DNA from: Streptomyces sp. LBL | GTDB taxonomy: Bacteria > Actinomycetota > Actinomycetes > Streptomycetales > Streptomycetaceae | Direction: 5' to 3' | Assembly: GCF_029893585.1 (NCBI RefSeq) | Contig: NZ_JARXYX010000013.1 | Location: 155,540-219,539, forward strand | DNA: 64,000 bases | In this document: positions 20,901-29,593 of the stretch, piece after piece | Numbering within the stretch: the stretch's first letter is position 1 | Layout: each line of letters starts with the position of its first letter | The notes under the pieces: generated by a model | The model's input: only the letters and a program-made list of their open reading frames with translations | What the model was told of the DNA's origin: nothing | The model's database searches: none | Made by a program: the position numbers and the translations under genes

Positions 20901-21675
20901 GATCCGGGTGCCCGGCGTCCACGCCCGTGTCCAGGACGGCGACCTTGACGCCCTTGCCGTCGAAGCCCGACTTCCACACCTCGGGGGCGCCGATCTGCGG
21001 CACGCTGACGTCGAGGGACGCCTGCACCTTGCCGTCGAGCCAGATCTTGTCGAGGCCCTCGCCGAGTTGCTTGGCCGCCTTCGTGGTGGGTTCGGTGCCG
21101 AGTTTGGGGGCGATGTCGGCCCAGAAGGCGGTGGACTTCTTCGCGCTGAGCGCGGCCCCGTCTATTCCGGGCAGTTTGAGAGTGCGGCGTGCGCCGTCGG
21201 GGGTCGCGCTGCCGCTCTTGTACGTCGCGATCACCGGGGTGGTGCCGGTCTTCGCGTCGGCGTACCCCTGCTTCACCAGCTGGGTGACGTTGAACAGGGC
21301 CGGGTCGAGACGGCCCGCCTGCACCAGCGGGATCACGTCCGACGGCAGGACGCTCACCTCGCCGTCCTTCTCGCTGGACAGGAAAGTGGCGGCCTCACGG
21401 CCCTTGCCGCGCCGGACGTCGACGGCGTACTTGCCGTCCGGGCCGACGCTGAGCGACACGGTGTCGCCGGTGATGAGGGTGACGGTCTGTGTCTTCGCGG
21501 CACCGGACGCGGCGCCGCTCCGCACGGGCGTGGCGCCCGACCCGGCGAGGTCCGGCGTACTGGTGGCGCGTGACGTGGTGACCGCGGCCCGAGGACCGGC
21601 CGTCGCGGGAGCGATGGCCCCCGCAATCAGTCCGGCCGCTCCTGCCACGGCCCAGAGGGCGTGGAGTCTTCGCAT
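17959..21675 (-). CDS. secreted S8 subtilisin-like serine protease (copy 1)
   Basis: 1238-residue exported protease. ATG 21675 (MRRLHALWAVAGAAGLIAG) gives a good signal peptide of ~27 residues and GGGAGGAAG lies upstream. A ~200-residue propeptide region is followed by the catalytic domain: Asp249 (VAVLDTGVDAGHPDL), His281 (GHGTHVAST), oxyanion Asn377 (AAGNAGPSEQ), Ser457 (GTSMATPHVAG). Beyond ~520 are beta-sandwich repeats (TLNFGKFEDGD ... TYTNTTDKAVEL) and large C-terminal domains with a PA-like insert (LDVKGKVAVVGLGATERADGALAAATRAGAGYLIAY). Very close relative of the gene at 23192-26878, especially in the catalytic core. It shares its promoter block with that copy and is downstream of the LuxR-type gene on the same strand. 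Confidence 0.95.
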   Translation of the reverse strand: MRRLHALWAVAGAAGLIAGAIAPATAGPRAAVTTSRATSTPDLAGSGATPVRSGAASGAAKTQTVTLITGDTVSLSVGPDGKYAVDVRRGKGREAATFLSSEKDGEVSVLPSDVIPLVQAGRLDPALFNVTQLVKQGYADAKTGTTPVIATYKSGSATPDGARRTLKLPGIDGAALSAKKSTAFWADIAPKLGTEPTTKAAKQLGEGLDKIWLDGKVQASLDVSVPQIGAPEVWKSGFDGKGVKVAVLDTGVDAGHPDLAGKIGETKSFVPDQTAQDGHGHGTHVASTIVGSGAASDGKRKGVAPGAELLVGKVLNNAGSGQTSWILAGMEWAAKSGAKIVSMSLGGTASGPSDVMSETVDELSASTGTLFVIAAGNAGPSEQTVGTPGIADSALTVGAVDKSDKLASFSSRGPRLGDSAVKPEITAPGAAITAARAAGTTMGTPVDDNYTTASGTSMATPHVAGAAALVAQAHPDWTGQQIKADLASTAKTMPDADAFQQGDGRVDAVRSVKQGVFATPTLNFGKFEDGDTEVATKDLTYTNTTDKAVELKISSSLADVTPGADTVTVPAKGTATAPVSVDPAKETQGRYNGHITATADGIQVTTGVGFAKAPRTYDLEVSLVGRDGKPTTGGSIYTLQELNGAQPNEYGQIASNTTWEVPAGTYSIVTWIPDRDGGGTAVGTSVVGNPEIKVDKDTEVVLDARKAVEIKPRTKEDSEFKGFSTSWNRTGPVSSWGLTYSQGWWTDHIYVAPTKQVTVGSLDFYAKFRLYAKELTASVTSPEKSALSLYYCQTYNDFPLKISGDHKVQAVDAGGGTDADFAGLDVKGKVAVVGLGATERADGALAAATRAGAGYLIAYRKTPGFWLEAVQHATTVPLMIATGEEGAKLTSLLKTSKKVTLKLGGTPVSPYVYNLLATQSGAITTNQTYRLDSTNTTKSKARYYGGKPGQLGMDTVYTFRPWQLYAIENSQYMQLGTERTEYNYVDPDTRVRHNVYPDWQAGKAQWSPLRTYTKATTEPTEEWLRQVVRPGASEEYGLSERTGDKLTLSVPELSDTTPGHYGYVDGTQDTAKGTLYKDGLLVGDSLVGGYGIFDVPADKASYRFVLDVQRRADWAAYSTSTHTEWSFASAHTDARTPLPLLTVGLDPKKLDLLNRADRTKELEIGLPVSDQLGSVRASSLEAWVSYDDGTSWKEVKVKNGKAKFKPAKGAQSVSLRVRAADQDGNRIDQTVLRALGLK

Positions 21676-22092
21676 GGGTGGACTTCCTCCCCTGAACTCT
21701 CTGAAGGCTTCCGTCCTGGTGGGCGGACGCCATGGACCAGAGTGAGCGGTGTGCGGCGGGTGCCTCAAGGGATTCCTGTGGCCGAAGCGTGCCAATGCGC
21801 CCTTCGGTCACGGCAGTTGGCCGAGCGGGGCGACACCGCCGAGGGCAAGCGCCATCGTGGGCGGGACATGGGCCGACCGCCGGCGACTCTCTGCTCGATC
21901 AGTGGACACCTACGTGTCCAGGCACTCCACGCCGACCACACGCGCGCCCGAGAGCCCGGCGCCCGGGGGCCGAAGGCCCGGCACAGCCACCGCAGCACCA
22001 CCACCGCACAGGCCGCTCTCATGATGAGCTGGATCAAGGAGCCCGCCGGTCCGCCACTTGATCAAAAAACCACCCGCAGACCCTGGTGTGGC
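21676..22092. other. 417-base gap with promoter block and dyads
   Basis: No gene recognised. Besides the shared promoter block it holds TGGACAC-ctac-GTGTCCA (21903-21909 and 21914-21920) and GATCAAG/CTTGATC (22032-22038 and 22057-22063) near the end of the LuxR-type gene; either could end its transcript. Confidence 0.5.
21735..21815 (-). promoter_or_regulatory. promoter block shared by both proteases (copy A)
   Basis: Contains GACCAGAGTGAGCG, then 29 bases later CTCAAGGGATTCCTGTGGCC, then GTGCCAATGCGCCCTTCGGTCA. The same elements with identical spacing occur at 26937-27017, about 60 bases before the other protease start. Conservation outside the coding region marks it as control DNA. Confidence 0.65.
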
Positions 22093-23094
22093 CTACACCC
22101 AGCCGCGTTGGGACGCCCGCATCCCCAGCTGGAACCTGCTGGACGCTCCCAGCCGCTCCTGCAGGTCGCTCACCCGCCGCCGCAGGGTCCGCAGGCTCAC
22201 CCCCAGATGGCGAGCCACCGCCTCGTCCTTCATCCCGGCCGCCAGCAGCCGGGTCAACGTCCTGTCACTCTCGGAGAGTTCACTGTCGTCGGCCGCCTGG
22301 CCCAGCGGCGTCGCCTGCTGCCAGGCCAGCTCGAAGAGCTTCTGCAGGGCCTCGGTCACCGCCGAGTGCCACACCACGACGGCACAGTAACCGCCGGCCG
22401 AGGAGGCGGTCAGCGGTAGCAGTGCCCGGCATCCGTCGACCACCAGCAGCTTGAGCGGAACGGACGGCAACACCCGTGCTTGTTCGCCGAGTTCGACCAT
22501 TCTGAGGGCGCGGGACAGAACTTTCGGATCCTCCAGGCCGGTCGCCGCGTAGATCCCGCGAGAGACGATCCCGCGGCTGAGCAGATCGGCCTGGAGATCC
22601 ACCTGCGGAGCGGCCGGGGCGAGATACGGCGGTGTGTCGAAAAGGCACACCTCGTGCTCTGCGCGCGCGTACATCTCCTCCAGGCGTGCCGCGATGGCGC
22701 CCTCGCCGGAGGCCACCTCGATCAGCCGGGACGGCTCCTCGCGCAGCAGCCCCGCCTCGTACGCGGTCGCCATCTCCTCGGCGGTGGCGGCCAGCAGCTC
22801 GGACTCCGTCTCGCGCCGCCGGATCAGCCCGCGGATCGCCACCCGGGGGTCGACCGCCCGCAACCCGCCCATGGAGTCCGGTGGTTGCAGCAGCCCGAGC
22901 GCGAGCAGCCGGTTGCAGGCCTCGCGGACCCGGGCCGGGGAGGCGCCGGTCAGCAACGCCCAGCCGGCCGCGCCGGCGTCGGGTTGGTTGAGGACCGCCT
23001 GGTACAGCAGTTCGTCGAACTCGGAGACCCCCACCGCGGCCCAGGGGCTCGCGGCGGGGGTCTGCCCTGCCGTGTCGTATGCCGTGTTCACCAT
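22093..23094 (-). CDS. LuxR-type regulator with TrmB-like N-domain
   Basis: 333-residue one-component regulator. Residues ~25-85 read like a TrmB/MarR-type winged helix (FDELLYQAVLNQPDAGAAGWALLTG ... VREACNRLLALGLLQ split by the turn); the middle (~95-250) is a phospholipase-D-like sensory region; the C-terminus carries a LuxR (GerE-type) helix-turn-helix (ESDRTLTRLLAAGMKDEAVARHLGVSLRTLRRRVSDL). ATG 23094 follows a promoter so closely that a leaderless mRNA is expected. It lies between two duplicated proteases transcribed the same way whose promoters share a block, so it is the likely shared regulator. Confidence 0.88.
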   Translation of the reverse strand: MVNTAYDTAGQTPAASPWAAVGVSEFDELLYQAVLNQPDAGAAGWALLTGASPARVREACNRLLALGLLQPPDSMGGLRAVDPRVAIRGLIRRRETESELLAATAEEMATAYEAGLLREEPSRLIEVASGEGAIAARLEEMYARAEHEVCLFDTPPYLAPAAPQVDLQADLLSRGIVSRGIYAATGLEDPKVLSRALRMVELGEQARVLPSVPLKLLVVDGCRALLPLTASSAGGYCAVVVWHSAVTEALQKLFELAWQQATPLGQAADDSELSESDRTLTRLLAAGMKDEAVARHLGVSLRTLRRRVSDLQERLGASSRFQLGMRASQRGWV

Positions 23095-23102
23095 GGCTCG
23101 GC

Positions 23103-23132
23103 ACGGTAGGCGATCTTTGTTAAGGCTGTTAA
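23103..23132 (-). promoter_or_regulatory. promoter of the LuxR-type gene (leaderless)
   Basis: On the minus strand TTAACA (plus 23127-23132), an 18-base spacer and TACCGT (plus 23103-23108), with the ATG only 8 bases after the -10. Overlapping TGTTAA/TTAACA repeats give a small dyad across the -35. Confidence 0.6.
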
Positions 23133-23191
23133 CAGGCCCTGGAGGCCGTCGACTTCACGCCGATCACTTCAGGCCACCTCCTTGGGGCCGC

Positions 23192-26100
23192 CTACTTCAG
23201 ACCGAAGGCCCGCAGCACCGTCTGGTCGACCGCGTCGCCGTTCGCATCGGCGGCCCGCACCCGCAGCGACACGAACTCGGCGCCCTTCGGGTGCTTGAGC
23301 TTCAGCTCGCCCTTCTTCACCTTCGCCTCCTTCCAGGACGCGCCGTCGTCGTAGGAGACCCATGCCTTCAGGTCACCGACCGCGACGTCGCCCGACTGGT
23401 CGCGTACGGAGAGTCCGAGCTTGGACGTGTGCTTGCGCTCAGCACGGTTGAGGAGGTCGAGCTTGTCCACGTCGTAGCCGACCGAGAGCAGCGGCAGCGC
23501 CGCGCGCTGGTCCGTGTGCGCCGAGGCGAAGGACCATTCGGTGTGGGTGCCGGTGGAGTACGCGGCCCAGCCGGCCGTGCGCCGGGCGTCGAGCACGAGA
23601 CGGTACGAGGCCTTCGCCGCGGGGACGTCGAAGGTGCCGAGTCCGCCGAGTGTGGTGTCACCGACCAGCTGCCCGTCCTTGTACAGCGTGCCCTTCGCGG
23701 TGTCCTGGATGTTGTCCACGGACGCGTAGTGCTCCGGCGCCGAGTCGCTCAACTCCGGTACCGCGAAGGTGAGTTTGTCGCCGGTGCGCTGGGAGAGGCC
23801 GTACTGCTGACTGGTCGCCGGGCGGACGACCTGGCGCAACCACTCCTCGGAGGGCAGCTTGCCCGCCTTGTCGAAGGTCCGCAGGGCGTTCCACTGGGGC
23901 TTGTTGGCGTTCGCGTCGGGATAGACGGCGTGCCAGATCCGGGTGTCGGAGACGTTGTAGTACTCGGTGCGCTCCGTGCCGAGTTGCACGTTGTTGGTGG
24001 TCGCGAGGTCGGTGGACTGCCAGGGACGGTACCTGTACACGGCGTCCTTGCCGACCTGGTCGGCCCGGCCCGCGTGGTAGCGAACCGTCTGCTTCACCGT
24101 GTTGGAGCTGTTCAGGTCGTACGTCTGGTCGGCCGAGACGGCGCCCGGCTGCGGGAACATCACGCTGTACACGTACGGGCTGACCGCGGTGCCCTTCAGC
24201 TTCAGCTTGACCTTCTTCCCGCTCTTGAGCAGGGCCCCGAGCTTCGCGCCGTCCTCGCCGGTGGCGGTCATCAGCGGGATGGCCGCGCTCTTCACCCAGG
24301 AGATCCAGTACCCGGGCGTCTCGTGGTAGGCGAGGAGGTAACCGGCCCCGGCCGCGGTCGCGTTGGCCAGTGCCTCGTCCGCCGTCGCGTCGGCGCCCAC
24401 CCGGACGACCGCCACCTTGCCCTTGACGTCGAGCCCGTCGAAGTCGGCCATGGTGCCGCTGCCCGCGTCCACGGCCCAGACCGTGCGGTCACCGCTGATC
24501 TTCACGGGGAAGCCGCTGTGCGTCTGTGCGTAGTCGAGGGGCAGCGCGTACTTCTCGGGGCTGGTGACGCTCGCCGTCAGCTCCTTGGCGTACAGCCGGA
24601 ACTTCGAGGAGAACTCGAACATGCCCTCGGTGACCTTCTCGGTGGGCGCCACATAGACGTGGTCGGTCCACCAGCCCTGGCTGTAGGTCAGGCCCCAGTT
24701 GCTGCCCGGGCTCTCCCGGTGCCAGTTGGTGCTGAATCCCTGGAACTCGGAGTCCTCCTTGGTCTTCGGCTTGATCTCGACCGCCTTGCGGGCGTCGAGG
24801 ACGACCTCGGTGTTCTTGTCGACCTTGATCTGCGGATCGCCGACGACGGAGGTGTTGACCTCCAGCCCGGCCGCGTCCCGCTGCGAGATCCAGGACGCCA
24901 CGTTGTACGTACCGGCCGGCACCTTGAAGGTGTAGCCACTGCCGAGGAACCCGTACGTGTCCGGATATGCGCCGTTCAGTTCCTGGAGCATGAAGATCGA
25001 CGCCCCGGTGGACGGCTTGCCGTCCCGGCCCACCAGCGACACCTTCAGGTCGAAGGTCTTCGGCAGCTTCTCGAAGCCGATGGCGGTGGTGACCTGGATG
25101 CCGTCGGCACTCGCGGTGATGTGGCCCGTGTACCGGCCCGTCGCCTCCGCGGCCGGGTCGACCGTCACCCCGACGGTGGCGGTGCCCTTCGCCGGGACGG
25201 TCACGGTGTCCGCGTTCAGCGCGGCGTCGGGGAGGGTCGAGGAGACCTTCAACTCCACCGCCTTGTCGGTGGTGTTGGTGTACGTGATGTCCTTGGTGTC
25301 CTTGCTGTCCGCCTCGGTGTCGCTCTCCTCGTACTTACCGAAGCTCAGGGTCGGTGTCGCGAAGACGCCCTGGTTGACGGCCCGTACGGCGTCGACCCGG
25401 CCGTCGCCCTGCTCGAACACCGAGTTGACGGTGTTCGTCTTCGCGGTGGTCGCCAGCGCCTGCTTGATCTGCTGCCCCGTCCAGTCCGGATGGGCCTGCG
25501 CGACCAGCGCGGCGGCGCCCGCGACGTGCGGGGTCGCCATCGACGTACCGCTCGACGTCGTGTAGTACTCGTCGACCGGCGTGCCCATGGTGGTGCCGGC
25601 CGCGCGGGCCGCGGTGATGGCCGCGCCCGGTGCGGTGATCTCCGGCTTGACCGCCGAGTCGCCGAGGCGCGGACCGCGGCTGGAGAACGAGGCCAGCTTG
25701 TCGGACTTGTCGACGGCGCCGACCGTCAGCGCCGAGTCGGCGATGCCGGGGGTGCCGACGGTCTGCTCGGACGGTCCCGCGTTGCCCGCCGCGATCACGA
25801 AGAGGGTGCCGGTGGACGCGGACAGCTCGTCGACGGTCTCACTCAGCACGTCCGAGGGGCCTGAGGCCGTGCCGCCCAGGGACATGGAGACGATCTTCGC
25901 GCCGGAGCGTGCCGCCCACTCCATGCCCGCGATGATCCAGGAGTCCTGGCCGCTGCCCGCGTTGTTCAGCACCTTGCCGACCAGCAGCTCCGCGCCCGGA
26001 GCCACGCCCTTGCGTTTGCCGTCCGAGGCAGCGCCCGAGCCGACGATCGTGGACGCCACATGGGTGCCGTGGCCGTGACCGTCCTGCACCGCCTGGTCCG

Positions 26101-26878
26101 GCACGAAGCTCTTCGTCTCGCCGATCTTCCCCGCGAGATCCGGGTGCCCGGCGTCCACGCCCGTGTCCAGGACGGCGACCTTGACGCCCTTGCCGTCGAA
26201 GCCCGACTTCCACACCTCGGGGGCGCCGATCTGCGGCACGCTGACGTCGAGGGACGCCTGCACCTTGCCGTCGAGCCAGATCTTGTCGAGGCCCTCGCCG
26301 AGCTGCTTCGCGGCCTTCGTGGTGGGTCCGGTGCCGAGCGCGGGGGCGATGTCCGCCCAGAAGGCGGTCGATTTCTTCGTGCTGAGCGCGGCGCCGCCGA
26401 TCGTCGGCAGCGCGAGGGTCCGGCGCGCGCCGTCGGGGGTCGCGTTGCCCTTCGTGTACGTCGCGATCACCGGGGTGGTGCCGGTCTTCGCGTCGGCGTA
26501 CCCCTGCTTCACCAGCTGGGTGACGTTGAACAGGGCCGGGTCGAGACGGCCCGCCTGCACCAGCGGGATCGCGTCCGCCGGCAGGACACTGACCTCGCCG
26601 TCCTTCTCGCTCGATACGAAGGTGGCGGCTTCGCGGCCCTTGCCGCGCTGGACGTCGACGGCCTGCTTGCCGTCCGGTCCGGCGGTGAGGGACACGGTGT
26701 CACCGGTGATGAGGGTGACGGTCTGCGTGTTCGTGGCACCGGACTCGGCGCCGCTCCGCACGGGCGTGGCGTCCGGTGCGGTGACTTGCGATCCGGAACC
26801 GGCCGCGGCGGGCGTGACCGCGCCCGTGAGCAGTCCTGCCGCTCCTGCCACGGCCCAGAGGGCCTGGAGTCTTCGCAT
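23192..26878 (-). CDS. secreted S8 subtilisin-like serine protease (copy 2)
   Basis: 1228-residue paralogue of the 17959-21675 protease. Signal peptide MRRLQALWAVAGAAGLLTGAV; catalytic Asp238, His270, oxyanion Asn366 and Ser446 in the same motifs as copy 1. The C-terminal half keeps the beta-sandwich plus PA-like layout (LDVKGKVAVVRVGADATADEALANATAAGAGYLLAY) but differs in most details (for example KDTKDITYTNTT insertion near residue 545). Several hundred bases of the catalytic core are nearly identical at the DNA level to copy 1, while flanks diverge, suggesting duplication with gene conversion. ATG 26878 follows GAAGAGGAAG. Substrate unknown; probably extracellular protein turnover. Confidence 0.95.
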   Translation of the reverse strand: MRRLQALWAVAGAAGLLTGAVTPAAAGSGSQVTAPDATPVRSGAESGATNTQTVTLITGDTVSLTAGPDGKQAVDVQRGKGREAATFVSSEKDGEVSVLPADAIPLVQAGRLDPALFNVTQLVKQGYADAKTGTTPVIATYTKGNATPDGARRTLALPTIGGAALSTKKSTAFWADIAPALGTGPTTKAAKQLGEGLDKIWLDGKVQASLDVSVPQIGAPEVWKSGFDGKGVKVAVLDTGVDAGHPDLAGKIGETKSFVPDQAVQDGHGHGTHVASTIVGSGAASDGKRKGVAPGAELLVGKVLNNAGSGQDSWIIAGMEWAARSGAKIVSMSLGGTASGPSDVLSETVDELSASTGTLFVIAAGNAGPSEQTVGTPGIADSALTVGAVDKSDKLASFSSRGPRLGDSAVKPEITAPGAAITAARAAGTTMGTPVDEYYTTSSGTSMATPHVAGAAALVAQAHPDWTGQQIKQALATTAKTNTVNSVFEQGDGRVDAVRAVNQGVFATPTLSFGKYEESDTEADSKDTKDITYTNTTDKAVELKVSSTLPDAALNADTVTVPAKGTATVGVTVDPAAEATGRYTGHITASADGIQVTTAIGFEKLPKTFDLKVSLVGRDGKPSTGASIFMLQELNGAYPDTYGFLGSGYTFKVPAGTYNVASWISQRDAAGLEVNTSVVGDPQIKVDKNTEVVLDARKAVEIKPKTKEDSEFQGFSTNWHRESPGSNWGLTYSQGWWTDHVYVAPTEKVTEGMFEFSSKFRLYAKELTASVTSPEKYALPLDYAQTHSGFPVKISGDRTVWAVDAGSGTMADFDGLDVKGKVAVVRVGADATADEALANATAAGAGYLLAYHETPGYWISWVKSAAIPLMTATGEDGAKLGALLKSGKKVKLKLKGTAVSPYVYSVMFPQPGAVSADQTYDLNSSNTVKQTVRYHAGRADQVGKDAVYRYRPWQSTDLATTNNVQLGTERTEYYNVSDTRIWHAVYPDANANKPQWNALRTFDKAGKLPSEEWLRQVVRPATSQQYGLSQRTGDKLTFAVPELSDSAPEHYASVDNIQDTAKGTLYKDGQLVGDTTLGGLGTFDVPAAKASYRLVLDARRTAGWAAYSTGTHTEWSFASAHTDQRAALPLLSVGYDVDKLDLLNRAERKHTSKLGLSVRDQSGDVAVGDLKAWVSYDDGASWKEAKVKKGELKLKHPKGAEFVSLRVRAADANGDAVDQTVLRAFGLK

Positions 26879-26936
26879 GGGTGGCTTCCTCTTCTGAACA
26901 CTGACGACGCTTCCGGCCTGGTGAGCGGAAGCCGGT

Positions 26937-27017
26937 GACCAGAGTGAGCGCCGGGCGGAAAGCGGCTCAAGGGAATCCTGTGGCCTAGGAGTGCCAACGC
27001 CCCCTTCGGCCAGGGGA
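26937..27017 (-). promoter_or_regulatory. promoter block shared by both proteases (copy B)
   Basis: GACCAGAGTGAGCG, CTCAAGGGAATCCTGTGGCC and GTGCCAACGCCCCCTTCGGCCA in the same order and spacing as at 21735-21815, 59 bases before the copy 2 start. Confidence 0.65.
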
Positions 27018-27066
27018 ATTGACGGATTCCGCAGGTCTTGTCGTCAAAGTCTCCGAGCACACCGAC

Positions 27067-27162
27067 TTCATGGACGGCTTCACGGACGGCTTCATGGACG
27101 GCTTCACGGACGGCTTCATGGACGACTTCACGGACGGCTTCACGGACGGCTTCACGGACGAC
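27067..27162 (+). repeat. 12-bp minisatellite, eight units
   Basis: Eight back-to-back units of TTCAYGGACGRC. Units 1, 3 and 5 have T at the variable Y, the others C; units 5 and 8 end GAC instead of GGC. Translated forward it gives alternating MDGF/TDGF, but no gene here has a supported start or continuation, so it is treated as a non-coding tandem repeat between the copy 2 promoter and the kinase. Confidence 0.85.
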
Positions 27163-27322
27163 TTCCTAGTCAACGTCCCGGCCGCGGACCGCTCGACGGG
27201 TGTGCGGGCGGCTTGCCGGCGTCGGTGCGCGGGAGCCTCGTCGCCGCACGCCGGGCGAGGCACTAGGGTGATGCGACCGAACAGCTGTGTGGCACAGGGG
27301 ATCCAGAAAGGGCGACCGGCAC

Positions 27323-29593
27323 ATGTCGCTGAGTACCGGGGAGTCGGATTCCATCGGGTCCATAGGCGGCTACACCCTCGTCGACCGGCTCGGCAGCGGC
27401 GGCATGGGAGTCGTCTACCTCGGCCGCTCGGCCTCGGGACGGCAGGTCGCGGTCAAGGTCGTTCACGCGCAGTACGCGCAGGACGAGGAGTTCCGCACCC
27501 GCTTCCGCCAGGAGGTCGCGGCGGCCCGTCGGGTGAGCGGGGCGTTCACCGCCCCCGTGGTGGACGCCGACCCGGACGCCGAACTGCCGTGGATGGCCAC
27601 GCTGTACGTGCCGGGCCGCACGCTCGAAGACAGAGTTGCCAGGCGAGGCGCGCTGAGCGGACGTGAGCTGCGCGTCCTCGCCCTCGGCCTCGTCGAGGCA
27701 CTGCGGGACATCCACCAGGCCGGAGTGGTCCACCGGGACCTGAAGCCGAGCAACGTCCTGATGGCCGAGGACGGACCGCGCGTCATCGACTTCGGTATCT
27801 CGCGCGCCGCCGACAACGAGGCCCTCACCATGACCGGCCATCTGATCGGCACCCCGCCCTTCATGTCCCCGGAACAGTTCGCCTCGCCCCGGGATGTCAC
27901 CGCCGCCTCGGACGTGTTCTCGCTCGGTTCCCTCCTGGTGTACGCGGCCACCGGCAACCGCCCCTTCGACGGCGGCAGCCCCTATATGACGGGCTACAAG
28001 GTGGTGCACGAGCAGCCCACCCTGGACGGCGCACCCGAGCCCCTGCGCGGCATGGCCGAGCGCTGTCTGGCCAAGGATCCGGCCACCAGGCCTCAACTGG
28101 CCGAGCTGTACCGGATGTTCGAGACCCTGCCGGACACAGCGGCGGCCGGTCCGGCGGCGGCCGGTCCGTCGACGGTGCCGGGAAGCGGGAGCGACACGGC
28201 AGGACCCGGCCGCACACCGGTCACCGAGTCCGCCACCGTCGGCCGCGGGTACGGTGGCCGTACGGGGGGCACGGAGCCCGCCACCGGCGGTCGCACACGC
28301 CGGGTGCGTCGCCTCGTCGTCCTCGGCGCCGCGCTGGCCGCCACCGTGGTGGGCGTTTCGGCGTACCACCTGGCGACGAACCCGGACACGTCCCACGGAA
28401 CCCCCGCCGCCGACCATCCCGTTCCGCCCGGCCCGTCGCTCCCCGTCGGCTGGCGGCCCTGGCAGACGGAGCTCACCCGACCCGTGAAGGGCGACTCCAC
28501 GACCGTCAACGTGGACTCCGTGGATTCCGGCTGCATGTCCGGCGGATCCGCGCTGTACTGCGCGGGGACCGGTTTCACGGTCGCCCGGATCGCCGCGGCC
28601 TCGGGCCGGGTCGAGTGGCGCTTCGGCAGCAGCGCGCAGGCGGCCGAGCGTCCCCTCGGCGTCCGGAACGGGATGGTGTACGCGTACGAGCCGCAGGACG
28701 AGACCGTGTACACGGAGCGGCAGTTGACCGCCCTCGACGCCGACGCGGGGAAACGGGTCTGGACCCGCACGATCGACGCGGGCCACCCCGCCGCCCTGTT
28801 CAGCGGAGGCATCCTGACGATGTCGGAAAAGGGGACGGAGTTCGTCGCCCTCGACGCCCGGACCGGCAAGGATCTCTGGCGGACCCCGGCGAGGTCGTCG
28901 GCCGGCACCCGCTGCGCCCCGCTCGTCCTGGGTGGCGCCCCCTACGGCGTGTGCACCGACGCCGACGACCCCACCAAGGGCCAGGCCGGCCTGGTGAACC
29001 TCGACCCGGCCCACGGCACGGCGCGCGAGCTTCCCAAGGTGCCCCCGACGGCGATGCCGGTAGGCGCCGTGGGCGGACAGCCGCTGTTCGCGGTACGGCA
29101 GAAGCTCGACTCCGAGTCGAACGACGGGCGGGACGAGCCGTATGCGGCCCTGATCCGGGTGAACCCGGCCGAGGGCACGGCCATCCGGATTCCCCTGCCG
29201 GACATCCCGCGCGGCGCGGCCACCCTCATCGACGGCACCGTGTACTTCGTCCGCCCCGACGGAACCGTCACCGCGATCCGGGCGACCGACGGGACCCGGC
29301 TGTGGCAGGAGGGCACGCAGATCGAGAACCTGTCCGCGCCGGTGTCGTCGACGGCGTACGACAGCCTCTACTTCGCCAACCGCTACGGCCGCCTCCTCGC
29401 GCTCGACCGCACTACCGGCGCCGCGCGCTGGAGCACGGACAAACTGGACGACCCGGGGACCTCGGCGGAGAACACGATCCCGAGCGTGCTGCTGGTCAAG
29501 GACGCGATCGTGGCCGTGGCAGGCGACACGGCGTTCTCGGTACGCCCGGCCCGGCCGACGGCCGCCCCGACACCAGGCGCCACCAGAAACTGA
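27323..29593 (+). CDS. receptor-like Ser/Thr protein kinase with PQQ beta-propeller
   Basis: 756-residue PknB-family membrane kinase. Kinase domain residues ~17-270: P-loop GSGGMG (24-29), Lys45 (VAVK), catalytic HRD with Asp139 (HRDLKPSN), DFG at 156-158, SPEQ. A Gly/Pro/Ala linker follows, then one membrane helix (331-350, LVVLGAALAATVVGVSAYHL) and an extracellular domain (~370-745) of repeated PQQ-like blades (LTALDADAGKRVWTRTI, VALDARTGKDLWRT, TAIRATDGTRLWQ, LALDRTTGAARWST). ATG 27323 with GAAAGGG upstream. TAGGGT at 27264-27269 is a candidate -10. Signal unknown; adjacency to the protease pair does not prove a link. Confidence 0.95.
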   Translation: MSLSTGESDSIGSIGGYTLVDRLGSGGMGVVYLGRSASGRQVAVKVVHAQYAQDEEFRTRFRQEVAAARRVSGAFTAPVVDADPDAELPWMATLYVPGRTLEDRVARRGALSGRELRVLALGLVEALRDIHQAGVVHRDLKPSNVLMAEDGPRVIDFGISRAADNEALTMTGHLIGTPPFMSPEQFASPRDVTAASDVFSLGSLLVYAATGNRPFDGGSPYMTGYKVVHEQPTLDGAPEPLRGMAERCLAKDPATRPQLAELYRMFETLPDTAAAGPAAAGPSTVPGSGSDTAGPGRTPVTESATVGRGYGGRTGGTEPATGGRTRRVRRLVVLGAALAATVVGVSAYHLATNPDTSHGTPAADHPVPPGPSLPVGWRPWQTELTRPVKGDSTTVNVDSVDSGCMSGGSALYCAGTGFTVARIAAASGRVEWRFGSSAQAAERPLGVRNGMVYAYEPQDETVYTERQLTALDADAGKRVWTRTIDAGHPAALFSGGILTMSEKGTEFVALDARTGKDLWRTPARSSAGTRCAPLVLGGAPYGVCTDADDPTKGQAGLVNLDPAHGTARELPKVPPTAMPVGAVGGQPLFAVRQKLDSESNDGRDEPYAALIRVNPAEGTAIRIPLPDIPRGAATLIDGTVYFVRPDGTVTAIRATDGTRLWQEGTQIENLSAPVSSTAYDSLYFANRYGRLLALDRTTGAARWSTDKLDDPGTSAENTIPSVLLVKDAIVAVAGDTAFSVRPARPTAAPTPGATRN

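Noticed and set aside
18496..21573. Large plus-strand frames opposite both proteases
   Set aside because: Antisense shadows of the duplicated S8 genes; the similarity between them only mirrors the duplication.
27019..27666. Forward frame across the 12-bp minisatellite as a small secreted repeat protein
   Set aside because: Only a TTG start without clear ribosome site, and after the repeat it becomes Arg-rich shadow of the kinase gene; kept as a non-coding repeat.
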